A stretch of DNA of 64,000 nucleotides. Origin: Ohtaekwangia sp035628875. Its GTDB lineage: Bacteria; Bacteroidota; Bacteroidia; Cytophagales; Cyclobacteriaceae. How positions within the stretch are numbered: the stretch's first letter is position 1; each line of letters opens with the position of its first letter. Below, in pieces: positions 17,461 to 27,015 of this stretch. Both the position numbers and the translations under genes were made by a program. A model generated the notes under the pieces. The model was given only the letters and a program-made list of their open reading frames with translations, ran no database searches and was not told the origin of the DNA. Location of the stretch: assembly GCA_035628875.1 (NCBI GenBank), contig DASPIZ010000021.1:21700-85699 (forward strand). Reading direction: 5' to 3'.

Positions 17461-19945
17461 TCAATCATGGTCTTTATCCGAAAATATAAAGGTGTATGTC
17501 TTTCCTTTCTTCGTCTGAAGATCATATTCGTAAAATTCTTTTAAAGGAGTTGGCGCGGAAATGTTCGCGTCTGCTGATATAACTGGTGTCTTCACTGTAG
17601 CATTTCTAAAAAAAACATTGGTGTTACTGCCTTCAGCTTTCTTTAGTCGTTTATCTTTTAGTTCTGAATAAGACTTTATTCTGAAATTCCCCCCTAGTGT
17701 TGAAGTGACCTTCAATGATTTTATTTTTGAATTCTCCCATGCGAGATTAAGGGTAAAGCCACCGCGTGTTCTTAGGCCAGCGATAGTTCCCGTTTTCCAT
17801 TGGTCGGGTAGTGCAGGTAATAGGTGAACCGCGCCATCATGACTTTGAACCAGCATCTCGGCAATTCCAGATGTACAACCGAAATTACCATCGATCTGAA
17901 AGGGGGGATGAGCATCGAGCAGGTTAGGATATGTTCCGCCTGACCCGTTTCCCTTCTTCAAGGCAGGAGTGAGCTGATCCTGGATAAGTTTATAGGCTCT
18001 GTTACCATCCAGTAATCTTGCCCAAAGGTTCACCTTCCATCCCATAGACCAACCCGTGGATTCATCGCCACGATACTCAAGTGATTTTCTAGCTGCCTGA
18101 AATAATGCTTTATTATGATAGGGCGAAATCTGACTACCAGGATACAAGCCGTATAGATGAGATACATGGCGATGTTTGTCATCAGGGGTTATCCCAATCT
18201 TCCAGCCACTCCTGGAGTTGACCATGTTTTCCAATCTGCATCGGAGGGAGTCGATCGCGTTTTGATTTGACAGCGTCGCGTAGTGCATCGTCTTGTCTTA
18301 GTATGGAAGATGCTTCTATAAAATTCGAAAACACATCGAACACCAGCTGATTGTCCATTGTTGTTCCGGCAGAAATGGAAACGTCATTGTGATGCTGGTT
18401 CTCTGGTGACATCGAAGGTACCACCACTAACCAATGATGTGTAGGTTCTTCCTGAAGAACATCATGATAAAACAAAGCGGCACCTTTGAGAATGGAATAA
18501 TATTTTTTCAGAAAGTCAAAATCACCAGAGTACAGGTAATGCTGCCATATGTGTTGGGAAAGCCACGCGCCACCCATTGGCCATAACCCATAGAACGCGC
18601 CGTCTACAGGGCCGCTGATCCGCCATAGATCAGTGTTGTGATGAAGGTTCCAGCCACGTGCGTTATACAATTTGGTAGCGCTTTCCTTTCCGGTTACTTC
18701 CAGTTCCTCTAACATCTTAAAGAGCGGTTCATGCATCTCTGGCAAGTTGGTGACTTCAGCTGGCCAGTAGTTCATTTCCGTGTTGATGTTGATGGTGTAT
18801 TTGCTGTCCCAGGGCGGTGCGATAAGATCATTCCATTTGCCCTGCAGGTTTGCAGGTTGCGTTCCGGGTTGTGAAGACGAGATCAGCAGGTATCGCCCGA
18901 ACTGAAAATAAAGTGCTGCCAAATGAGGATCATTGCCTGTATGGAATTCCGAAAGACGTACATCCGTGGGGCTCTCCGGTAGGGGAGCAGAACCAAGATT
19001 GAATGTAACGCGGTTGAAGTATTTGCGGTAATGGTTAATATGAGACGCCTTAAGTTTATTATATTTCTTTTGCTTTGCTTCCTCAAGATACTTCAGGGCG
19101 CTTTGTGAAGCATTTGCGCTCAGGTCTTGATAATTTTTAAAATTCGTTCCGATTGAAATAAAAACAGTTACCGCTGTTGCGTCGCGAATGTGGAGCACTG
19201 AATCTGATGCGGTGAGTGTCCCCTCTTCAAGAATCGGCTGCACTTGCGTGACAAATTGTACCTTCCCTTTTTTGTTGTCTTTATCTCCGGATATGCCCGA
19301 TAAAATGATCCTGGTATTTTCAGTTTTTACATGTTGATTTTTGTGAGGGCTATCAAGCGATATGGAGCAAGTAAGACGCTGTCTTTTATCTGCAGTCAAT
19401 CTCACAATGATAACCTGATCTGTTAAAGAAGTAAAGACCTCGCGTTTGTAGGTGATACCATTTACTTTATAAATTGTAGTTTGAATAGCTGTGCTGATAT
19501 TCAATTCGCGGTGATAAGAAGTAAATTGCTGATGAGATGGAAATTCTATAAACACATTTCCAACCGGTTGATACGGCATCCCGTAATTATTGTGCTTTCC
19601 CGGATGGCGTGGAATTTTTGTCATGGCAAGATCATGCGCTTTTTGGTATTGATTAGAGAAGATCAGGTTTCGTATTTCGGGTAAAGCTTCGGCAAAACCG
19701 GTTGAAGGAATATTATTTCCCGGTTCACCAGCCCATACGGTTTCTTCATTGAGTTGCAGACGTTCCTTTTGCGGACTACTAAAAACCATAGCGGCCAAAC
19801 GACCATTTCCAATGGGAAGGGCTTCATTCCAGGTTTCAGCTGGTTTATCATACCATAGTGTAAGATTATTCTGCGCTCGCGCGTAATGGAATGGCGTACT
19901 GCAGGAAAGCACGGCACATGCCCATAAAATACACGATGTCTTCAT
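17461..19945 (-). pseudogene. GH95 family glycoside hydrolase (alpha-L-fucosidase/galactosidase type), one frameshift
   Basis: GH95 enzymes remove terminal alpha-1,2-linked L-fucose or alpha-L-galactose. The N-terminal part (18182-19945) has a signal peptide (MKTSCILWACAVLSCSTPF..), the beta-sandwich start 'LWYDKPAETWNEALPIGNG' and the active-site strip 'NINTEMNYWPAEVTNLPE' near residue 387. 'VVPSMSPENQHH' near 512 holds the likely catalytic Glu. The C-terminal part (from about 18190 down to 17461) continues 'DDKHRHVSHLYGLYPGSQIS' and 'FQIDGNFGCTSGIAEML' with the conserved Asp. The break is a run of four C (18185-18188, complement); removing one C restores '..WLEDWDNPDDKHRH..'. Apart from this indel the gene is complete, so a sequencing error or recent inactivation is possible. 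Its own promoter carries the 11-nt repeats. Confidence 0.85.
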
Positions 19946-19980
19946 AAGGTAAATCTCATTATATATTAATGCGTCTCTGA

Positions 19981-20026
19981 CAAAACTATCCGGGAAGGCT
20001 TAAATCAAAATTAAAATTGACTTAAT
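19981..20026 (-). promoter_or_regulatory. GH95 promoter with 11-nt direct-repeat operator
   Basis: Read on the minus strand: hexamers ATTAAG, TTTAAT and TTTAAG begin at 20026, 20015 and 20004, exactly 11 nt apart. The -7 element TAGTTTTG begins at 19988, 16 nt after the start of the last hexamer. The start codon at 19945 leaves a short leader. Confidence 0.75.
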
Positions 20027-20081
20027 TCAGCGTTGTGTAAAGCAAGAAATTAATGGTGACTGAAAATAGCCACATCAACAC

Positions 20082-22661
20082 CTAAGAGATCACCTCTTCA
20101 AAGCTACGGGGATAGTCCTCGCCGTACATTTTCTTATATTCCTTCACGAAGTGATCGTACCAGCTCTTGGCGAGCGAATATTTTCCTTTTTTATTCAGCA
20201 CCGAACACTTCATCATGAGGGCTTCCTGATTGATGGAGTCATACATGAATACGGCATCGGCAATTTCCAGTAACAGCTTGTCATCTTTATTGCTGTCCAG
20301 TTTTTGAGAATATTCAATCAGGGTATCAATTACCTGGTTAGAAATGTCCGATTTAAAACTATCCAGCCACGATTTCTGTAAATCCGGAAAAAGACTTCCG
20401 CGTTTCACATTTGCAATGATGATGTTAATTTTGTTGTGCTCGTCAGATGGACTTTTACCATCGCGACTGAGTAATTTGTATACTACCTGATAGTCACAGA
20501 AGATATGTTCTTCCATTGTAAGTTTCAGGTACGAGTTGTTATTCTCGATGGATAAGCCACCGATTTCTTCAAGTAGTGTACGTAATTTCTTTACGTTAAC
20601 ATTCCGGTTGTTACGTGCGCTAACTTCGTCCTTATCCGGCCAGAGATATTCCTGAATAACTGTTGCCGAAACTCCGTTTTCAAATTTTACAGAATGAAGC
20701 AGGATCAGTGCAAACAGTTCTTTCAATGTCATGGTAAACTTAGACGAGATGTCTGTTCCATTTCTATCGAAAATTTGAAATCCGCCAAAGAGCAAAATGG
20801 ATGAAGTAAATTTAGGGACGTCTTCCTGTGCATTGCTTTCTGAAACCGAGGCTGATAAGTCCACTGAAGAAGTTTGTTCCCTCTTCTCCGGGGAAAGAGA
20901 AGGTATGGAGTATACCGCATTCTTTTTTTTGCGCCTGTAAAAGTAAATGAGCAATCCAGCCAGGATAATAAAAATAATCACAGCGGCATAGGTTGCCTTG
21001 GTTGACTTTTTTTGGCGAACCGGTTGAAGCACATCCTGAACCTGAAGCGGAGGATAATTGATAGCGTGTATTTGTATCTGGTATCCTTGCTTTTCCTTGT
21101 GCGCCGTTACAGCGATCAACTCATTAGACGCTTTGGAATAGAACAGATCGCAGAAAGAATCTTCATCGTGGAACGGAAAAGGAATAGAGTCAGCCAATAT
21201 CTCTGATTCTTTGCTGTCAAGTGCATACCTGCGAAGCTTGATCTGCCCTTCGTACCTGTTTTTAGGATAGCTTAATACATAGAAGCAATTCTCTTCTTCA
21301 TTTACAATCAGCGAATTTGAAAAAGAAATATCTACTGTTTTTTCAGGAGCCTCGTATTCGCGTATCTTTTTTATTTCATGACTTTCTAAATCAAAGGAGT
21401 AAAGGTCGTAAAAACTTTGTGGAGAGAGCTCTTGCTTTCCGCTTAGGCTGCCATATCCACCAAAGATCAATAATTGATTTTTTGAATGCTCAATTCCAGA
21501 TGCAGCGAGATAGCGTGGAGGTACAGATCCTTTTGTTTCTACTTTTATCCAGTTATTCGTTTTATTATCGTATTTGAAAAACTCGTTGTGATAGGTAAAG
21601 AACCCATAACCGCCGAAAGTATAGACCGCATCGTCTACGGGATTGTAAAACTTGTTGCTGTGCCAGTATTTCGGCTCGTAATAGGTAGTGTCTGAATTTT
21701 GCCAGCTTGCTTTCTCAAAATCAAATGACTGGAATTTATTCGTAGCCATATCATAGTTAATGAGCTGATCCTTCTCCTGGATGAATAATAACTGGTTGGC
21801 ATCTGAATGGACAGGGCTTCCCGATACAGCTTTACTACTGAGTTTTTCACGCCTAAGGTCATAGATGTAAATATTACTTTCATCCGTGGCATACACGAAA
21901 GCGGAGTCGCTGTCAAAGGCGACTGCAGGAAATCTTCCGGTGGTAAAACGTTGGCGAAGTGCCCAACGGGTATGACGGTCAATAAGCCAGGTAGGATTGA
22001 TGACAACGGCCCTTGCATGTGTAAGGCTGTCGTAAACTTCGGTAATGTTATGAATTTTTAATGGCCATTTTCGTATCACAACATCATTTTCAGACAGTGC
22101 AATATTCCGGAGGACTATGGGAGGAGAGTCAGTCGTATTGAATTTTTTAAACGCATTAACGCCAAAATAGAATCTGAATTTATTCAGGCCAGAAAAGTCG
22201 TAGGGATGCGTTTGAGTTTTATTATTCCAAGTAACGGCAATATGGTTTTCGCGAAACGAGAATAACATTTTGAACGGGGTGGAAACATTTGGCTGTATTC
22301 CAAGGTCTGCAAAATTAAATTGAATAGAAGTTGGCTTATTATTAATAACGAGTGTGATATCGCGGAACTCCTCGTGATCAGGAGTTGACATCAGGTCGAT
22401 ATTGAGCGAATCATTTGCAATCACCCGCAAAATGTAGCCGTATGCATTTCGAAGTCGTTGAAAACCAAGATCAAACTCAAGGGTAAAATCACTATGAATG
22501 GAGTAAGCACCATCCGGATTCAGATCCAGTCCCGTGCGGTGATCCTTGCTCACTTCGTGTGACGCAAAAGCTAACCCATAATTAAGGTTATTTCCAGGTG
22601 TTTGAGCTTGCAGCGACCCTAGTGTGATGAGAAAGATTATTGAATAAAGAACACTCCGCAT
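20082..22661 (-). CDS. Membrane-anchored SARP-like regulator with lectin-like and kelch domains
   Basis: An 859-residue protein that appears to link an outside sensor to a cytoplasmic DNA-binding domain. The ATG at 22661 gives a signal peptide (MRSVLYSIIFLITLGSLQA); an upstream ATG at 22700 would put 13 charged residues before it. Approximate domains: 25-185 concanavalin/LamG-like beta-sandwich ('SDFTLEFDLGFQRLRNAYGY'); 215-545 kelch-like propeller ('NPVDDAVYTFGGYGFFTYHN', 'NQLLIFGGYGSL'); 557-577 one membrane span followed by RRKKK; 620-705 winged helix ('TLKELFALILLHSV', 'LWPDKDEVSARNNRNVNVKK') of the OmpR/SARP type; 710-859 helical BTAD/TPR-like tail ending 'WYDHFVKEYKKMYGEDYP'. It has no kinase or receiver domain. 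It is divergent from GH92 and upstream of GH95. Similar proteins are often annotated only as galactose oxidase/kelch proteins. Confidence 0.85.
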   Translation of the reverse strand: MRSVLYSIIFLITLGSLQAQTPGNNLNYGLAFASHEVSKDHRTGLDLNPDGAYSIHSDFTLEFDLGFQRLRNAYGYILRVIANDSLNIDLMSTPDHEEFRDITLVINNKPTSIQFNFADLGIQPNVSTPFKMLFSFRENHIAVTWNNKTQTHPYDFSGLNKFRFYFGVNAFKKFNTTDSPPIVLRNIALSENDVVIRKWPLKIHNITEVYDSLTHARAVVINPTWLIDRHTRWALRQRFTTGRFPAVAFDSDSAFVYATDESNIYIYDLRREKLSSKAVSGSPVHSDANQLLFIQEKDQLINYDMATNKFQSFDFEKASWQNSDTTYYEPKYWHSNKFYNPVDDAVYTFGGYGFFTYHNEFFKYDNKTNNWIKVETKGSVPPRYLAASGIEHSKNQLLIFGGYGSLSGKQELSPQSFYDLYSFDLESHEIKKIREYEAPEKTVDISFSNSLIVNEEENCFYVLSYPKNRYEGQIKLRRYALDSKESEILADSIPFPFHDEDSFCDLFYSKASNELIAVTAHKEKQGYQIQIHAINYPPLQVQDVLQPVRQKKSTKATYAAVIIFIILAGLLIYFYRRKKKNAVYSIPSLSPEKREQTSSVDLSASVSESNAQEDVPKFTSSILLFGGFQIFDRNGTDISSKFTMTLKELFALILLHSVKFENGVSATVIQEYLWPDKDEVSARNNRNVNVKKLRTLLEEIGGLSIENNNSYLKLTMEEHIFCDYQVVYKLLSRDGKSPSDEHNKINIIIANVKRGSLFPDLQKSWLDSFKSDISNQVIDTLIEYSQKLDSNKDDKLLLEIADAVFMYDSINQEALMMKCSVLNKKGKYSLAKSWYDHFVKEYKKMYGEDYPRSFEEVIS

Positions 22662-22750
22662 ATCTGATTCGCAACTCCCGGAGCCACATTTTTTGGTCAA
22701 TATTATTTAAAAAAATGAAATTAGAATTAGAAATTCAATTGAATTTGTGA

Positions 22751-22796
22751 GTTAAGTGGATATTAATCCGTTTTTAAGAACCTGATTCTAGGTTTG
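22751..22796 (+). promoter_or_regulatory. GH92 promoter with 11-nt direct-repeat operator
   Basis: Hexamers GTTAAG, ATTAAT and TTTAAG begin at 22751, 22762 and 22773. The -7 element TAGGTTTG (22789-22796) begins 16 nt after the last hexamer. This places the GTG at 22796 inside the promoter, so the ATG at 22823 is the likely start of GH92. The region also separates GH92 from the divergent regulator gene. Confidence 0.8.
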
Positions 22797-22822
22797 TGCG
22801 CATTAAACAAAAATACTATCAG

Positions 22823-25114
22823 ATGCGCAAATTGTTTTGGGGACTGATCCTGTCGCTAATGGGATTTATGGATTGTTCTGCACAGCTAAATAAACTTGAC
22901 CTTGTTAATCCATTTATTGGCACGGGCGGCCATGGTCATACTTTTCCAGGAGCAACTGTTCCATATGGAATGGTGCAGTTAAGTCCCGATACCAGGTTAA
23001 ATGGCTGGGATGCTTCATCCGGGTACCATGCATCTGATCAGGCGATCCTTGGTTTTTCGCATACCCACCTAAGTGGCACCGGTATCGGTGATTATGGAGA
23101 TGTGTTGTTCATGCCCACGACTGGAAAACAACAGTTAAACCAAGGTACGGCAGAAAAGCCCAATGCAGGTTACGCTTCACCTAAGGTGCCAGGTTCGGAA
23201 TCTGCATCTCCCGGGTATTATACGGTAAGCCTCAGTGATTATGACGTTAAAGTTGAATTGACGACGACAGCCCATGCAGGTTTTCATAAGTACACATTTC
23301 CTGCCGATGCAAAAAATGCCGGTGTGATCGTTGATGTTGGGCATACACTTCAGAGTCATTTAAACCAGGTCAACCAGATTGAGGTTATAAATGATCATGA
23401 AATACGCGGTTATAAGCTCACCAAAGGATGGGCTCGGGAGCATCATGTTTATTTTCATGCGGTGTTTTCAAAACCTTTTTCCTATAAGCTGGTCAGTGGA
23501 AAAACGATTTCAAAAACAGTCACCAAGCATATCAATAAAATAGGAGCGAAGGCTTTGTTGCAATTTGATGGTCTTTCTGATCAGGAAGTACTTGTGAAAG
23601 TTGGAATATCATCAGTGGATTATGCCGGTGCAAAAAATAATGTGATGCAGGAGATCCCGGGTTGGAGTTTTGAAAGTGTAAAAAATGAAGCAGCAGAACA
23701 ATGGAATACGTGGCTCAATCGAATTGATTTGAAAGGTGGCAATGTTGACCAACAAACGATATTCTATACCGCATTATACCATACTGCTATCAGTCCCAAT
23801 ATATTTACAGATGTTGATGGACGGTATCGCGGCATGGATAAAAAGATTCATCAATCACAAAACGGATTCCATAATTATACGGTGTTTTCTTTGTGGGATA
23901 CATTCCGGGCCTTTCACCCTTTGATGACGATCATCAACACCTCCACGAACGAAGCTTGGATCCGTTCGATGATAAAAAAATACGAGGAAAGCGGAACGTT
24001 ACCCATGTGGGAACTTGCTTCCAATGAAACCGGCACAATGATCGGATACAACGCTGTTCCTGTAATTGTAGACGCCTACATGAAAGGCAACAGAAACTTC
24101 GATATTGAAAAAGCATACAAGGCTATCGTTCATGCATCCACCTATGATAGCTCCATTGTCTTTGTTGATGATGAAGTAAAACATGGCATTATGCCGAAAG
24201 CAAAACATTATAATGAAACACTGGGATTTATTCCGTCAGATAAAGAAAATGAGTCAGTATCAAAGGCACTTGAATTTGCCTATAATGATTGGTGCATTTC
24301 ACAAATGGCAAAGGCGTTGGGTAAAGATGCAGACTATAAAAAATTCTCTGAACGTGCTAAGCGTTACGTTCGCTACTTTGACGACAAAACCGGATTCATG
24401 CGCGGAGTAAACAGCGATGGGAGCTGGAAGACACCTTTTAATCCGCGATTTTCCAACCATCGGAAAGATGAGTATGTTGAAGGGAATTCCTGGCAATGGT
24501 CCTGGTTTGTGCCGCATGATGTTCCGGGATTGATCGCACTGCATGGCGGAAGAGATCAGTTTCTCAATAAGCTTGACAGCCTTTTCGCAGAACCTTCTGT
24601 AGTGGATGGACATAACTCATCTGCCGATATTTCGGGATTGATTGGTCAATATGCACATGGTAATGAACCGAGTCATCACGTTACCTATCTGTATACACAT
24701 GCTGGACAACCCTGGAAAACACAACACCTCGTGGATTCTATACTGCAGACATTGTATTTCAATGATAAGAATGGCTTGTCCGGTAATGAAGATTGCGGAC
24801 AGATGTCAGCGTGGTTTGTGCTCAGTAGTCTTGGCTTTTATCAGGTAAGTCCCGGGAATCCACTTTATACGCTTGGAAGACCTTTATTTGATGAAGCTAC
24901 GATTCACCTGGAGAACGGAAAGAAATTCACGATTAGGGCTTCCAACAACAATGATAAGAATAAGTACGTATCTGAAGTCAAGCTCAACGGAGTCGTGTTA
25001 CAGCAACCTTTCATTTCTCATTCAGATATTATCTCCGGAGGCATATTGGAATTTGCCATGAGTGATCAGCCATTGAAAAATAATTTAAAGCGTGTTGCGG
25101 ATGCCGAAAAATGA
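22823..25114 (+). CDS. GH92 alpha-mannosidase
   Basis: GH92 enzymes are calcium-dependent exo-acting alpha-mannosidases, mostly alpha-1,2, working by inversion. The 763-residue protein has a signal peptide (MRKLFWGLILSLMGFMDCSAQ). The N-terminal sandwich begins 'LVNPFIGTGGHGHTFPGATV' and has 'GWDASSGYHASDQAILGFSH'. The (alpha/alpha) barrel carries 'YTVFSLWDTFRAFHPL', 'HNSSADISGLIGQYAHGNEP' near residue 600 and 'NEDCGQMSAWFVLSSLGFYQ'. These are the family's calcium and catalytic segments. It is probably periplasmic or surface-associated. It is preceded by the 11-nt repeat operator and followed by a 65-aa gene that overlaps its end. Confidence 0.95.
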   Translation: MRKLFWGLILSLMGFMDCSAQLNKLDLVNPFIGTGGHGHTFPGATVPYGMVQLSPDTRLNGWDASSGYHASDQAILGFSHTHLSGTGIGDYGDVLFMPTTGKQQLNQGTAEKPNAGYASPKVPGSESASPGYYTVSLSDYDVKVELTTTAHAGFHKYTFPADAKNAGVIVDVGHTLQSHLNQVNQIEVINDHEIRGYKLTKGWAREHHVYFHAVFSKPFSYKLVSGKTISKTVTKHINKIGAKALLQFDGLSDQEVLVKVGISSVDYAGAKNNVMQEIPGWSFESVKNEAAEQWNTWLNRIDLKGGNVDQQTIFYTALYHTAISPNIFTDVDGRYRGMDKKIHQSQNGFHNYTVFSLWDTFRAFHPLMTIINTSTNEAWIRSMIKKYEESGTLPMWELASNETGTMIGYNAVPVIVDAYMKGNRNFDIEKAYKAIVHASTYDSSIVFVDDEVKHGIMPKAKHYNETLGFIPSDKENESVSKALEFAYNDWCISQMAKALGKDADYKKFSERAKRYVRYFDDKTGFMRGVNSDGSWKTPFNPRFSNHRKDEYVEGNSWQWSWFVPHDVPGLIALHGGRDQFLNKLDSLFAEPSVVDGHNSSADISGLIGQYAHGNEPSHHVTYLYTHAGQPWKTQHLVDSILQTLYFNDKNGLSGNEDCGQMSAWFVLSSLGFYQVSPGNPLYTLGRPLFDEATIHLENGKKFTIRASNNNDKNKYVSEVKLNGVVLQQPFISHSDIISGGILEFAMSDQPLKNNLKRVADAEK

Positions 25115-25298
25115 TTTTTCGAAACTCGAAAAGGAAGCGTTGATTGAATTGTTGTTAGCCAGTCAAGGAACATTGGAAAAGACAAAATCCCAATTGCGAA
25201 ACGTGCGTGAAAAACTGAAGTCAGCGCGCAAGCGTATCAGGAAAATGAATGATATTATTCTATATCAACGCAAACGTATATTGGAAAGCATACATTAA
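25101..25298 (+). CDS. Small basic coiled-coil protein (65 aa)
   Basis: I do not recognise a family. From the ATG at 25101 it overlaps the GH92 stop by 14 nt in another frame. The sequence is strongly helical with a heptad pattern and many Lys/Arg ('LEKTKSQLRNVREKLKSARK', 'RIRKMNDIILYQRKRI'). It has no signal peptide. The overlap implies translation with GH92. It is followed by a good terminator, which supports it being the last gene of that unit. It could bind nucleic acid or another helix; that is conjecture. Confidence 0.5.
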   Translation: MPKNDFSKLEKEALIELLLASQGTLEKTKSQLRNVREKLKSARKRIRKMNDIILYQRKRILESIH

Positions 25299-25332
25299 GA
25301 CATGGTTTAGTAAGGTGAGTGTGTTTGGTAAG

Positions 25333-25362
25333 ATGCCGTACAGTAATGTGCGGCATTTTTTG
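25333..25362 (+). terminator. Terminator after the GH92 unit
   Basis: ATGCCGTAC (25333-25341) pairs with GTGCGGCAT (25348-25356) around a 6-nt loop and leads into TTTTTTG. Confidence 0.85.
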
Positions 25363-25503
25363 TTTTGAAGTGCAAGTACGGTCTGTATCCCAATGCATAA
25401 AAAAACTTCGGTTATGCAGCGCATTTTAATTCCTCACTACATGAGTTATCCGCTTTCTTTGATTTGTTACCGTCACTGTAAGAAAAAATTCAAAAAAATT
25501 AAA

Positions 25504-25560
25504 ATTAAGAGTGGATTAATAGGTTTTTAAGAGATTATTAAGAGCCTGCCGATACTTTGG
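25504..25560 (+). promoter_or_regulatory. GH71/99-like promoter with four 11-nt direct repeats
   Basis: Hexamers ATTAAG, ATTAAT, TTTAAG and ATTAAG begin at 25504, 25515, 25526 and 25537, exactly 11 nt apart. The -7-like element TACTTTGG begins at 25553, again 16 nt after the last hexamer; it matches TAnnTTTG at all but one position. It is the longest array of the group. Confidence 0.8.
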
Positions 25561-25645
25561 TGTCCGTAACGATTGCAGTCTATCGCTGAATTGTTTTGTA
25601 TACATCAAGCGTATGAATCAATCGCTGAACAAAACCCATGATGAA

Positions 25646-26944
25646 ATGAAAAAACTAAATGTGATAAGTCTGCTTTGTTTAATGCTGATGGTATGTTGCG
25701 CGGAGGAAAACGGAGCAAAGTCTGACGCCACGGATGTAATTGTTGATGATCCTAATGCGATGTATCCCGCCTACAATAAATTGGTTATGGCAGGATATCA
25801 GGGATGGCATGCTGCGGAAGGGGATGAATCCAATCGTGGATGGTATCACTATCAGAAAAATGGTTGTGGTTTTTTCCCGGGTTGTACGAATGTTGATTTG
25901 TGGCCCGATATGACGGAATATGAGGTTCAATATAAAACAGATTTCACGTATCCCGATGGTTCGAGTGCATACGTATATAGTCCCTATGACGAATCTACCG
26001 TTGACCTCCATTTTAAATGGATGAAAGAGTATGGTCTCGATGGCGTACACATGCAGCGGTTTGTAGGTGAGATCAAACCTTCCAACGCCAGTGGAAAAAG
26101 ACATTTCAATAAGGTATTGGAGAATGCACTCAAAGCGGCCAGGAAACATGACCGTGCCATTAGTGTTATGTATGACCTCAGCGGATGCTCACCTGCGGAT
26201 GTTGCTTACCTTGAGACAGACTGGAATGAGCTCGTTGAATTGTATGACCTGCTGGACAGTAAAGTCAATCCTACTTATTTACAGCATAATGGAAAACCGC
26301 TGGTTACCATCTGGGGTGTGGGTTTTAATGACAATCGTGCCTATTCACTTGATGACGTGAACAAACTCGTAGACAAACTGCTTGCCACGAAAAAAGTTTC
26401 CATCATGCTCGGTGTTCCTTATTACTGGAGAACATTTGGTAACGATACGGAAAAAAATGAATTGCTGCACACGCTGATCAAAAAGGTAGACATCATCATG
26501 CCTTGGGCGGTGGGCCGATTTAATATCAATAGCTTTAATCCGAACAATCTAACAGAAGATATTAAATGGTGTAATACCAACGGTGTTGACTATGTGCCGC
26601 TGGTTTTTCCTGGATTTAGCTGGGCGAATATGCATAATGATCCCGCCCTGTATAACGCTATTCCAAGACTGGAAGGTGATTTTCTTTGGAAGCAAATCGC
26701 TTGGGCGAAGAACGCGGGAGCGAAGTCTCTCTACGTGGCCATGTTCGATGAAATCGATGAGGGCACGGCCATCTACAAAGTTAGCAACGAGGACAATGTT
26801 CCACTTAATGGCGATTCCGGACTGAAATTCATAGGTGTAGAAGCGAACCTGGATACCGATTATTACCTGTGGCTGACCGGGCAGGGCGCAAACTGGTTCC
26901 ATGGTGATAGGAGCTATGGTATCACAAAACCTACGCGCGAATAA
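25646..26944 (+). CDS. GH71/99-like lipoprotein (first paralogue)
   Basis: A 432-residue putative glycosidase of the GH71/GH99-like TIM-barrel group. The ATG at 25646 gives a lipoprotein signal (MKKLNVISLLCLMLMVCC). Recognisable segments are 'YNKLVMAGYQGWHA', 'DLWPDMTEYE', 'DLHFKWMKEYGLDGVHMQRF', 'RAISVMYDLSG', 'VDYVPLVFPGFSWAN' and 'SLYVAMFDEIDEGTAIYKV'. The acidic 'FDEIDEGTA' at the end of the barrel is the likely catalytic strip. True GH99 enzymes are endo-alpha-mannanases; membership here is not certain. The neighbouring GH92 alpha-mannosidase supports a mannan-type substrate. Its paralogue follows 71 nt after its stop. Confidence 0.8.
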   Translation: MKKLNVISLLCLMLMVCCAEENGAKSDATDVIVDDPNAMYPAYNKLVMAGYQGWHAAEGDESNRGWYHYQKNGCGFFPGCTNVDLWPDMTEYEVQYKTDFTYPDGSSAYVYSPYDESTVDLHFKWMKEYGLDGVHMQRFVGEIKPSNASGKRHFNKVLENALKAARKHDRAISVMYDLSGCSPADVAYLETDWNELVELYDLLDSKVNPTYLQHNGKPLVTIWGVGFNDNRAYSLDDVNKLVDKLLATKKVSIMLGVPYYWRTFGNDTEKNELLHTLIKKVDIIMPWAVGRFNINSFNPNNLTEDIKWCNTNGVDYVPLVFPGFSWANMHNDPALYNAIPRLEGDFLWKQIAWAKNAGAKSLYVAMFDEIDEGTAIYKVSNEDNVPLNGDSGLKFIGVEANLDTDYYLWLTGQGANWFHGDRSYGITKPTRE

Positions 26945-27015
26945 ACACGCTCCTTAATATAAAGATGTTTGTCACCCACTCGTAACATAGTTCTCTAATT
27001 TCAACAACTACAATC

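Larger units (their letters stand above)
25299..25645. other. Gap between GH92 unit and the GH71/99-like gene
   Basis: About 350 bp. It holds a terminator (25333-25362) and the operator/promoter at 25504-25560. The rest is A/T-rich with no other visible feature. Confidence 0.6.

Noticed and set aside
22796..22822. GTG at 22796 as the start of GH92
   Set aside because: It falls on the last base of the -7 box, and the ATG at 22823 gives a normal signal peptide.
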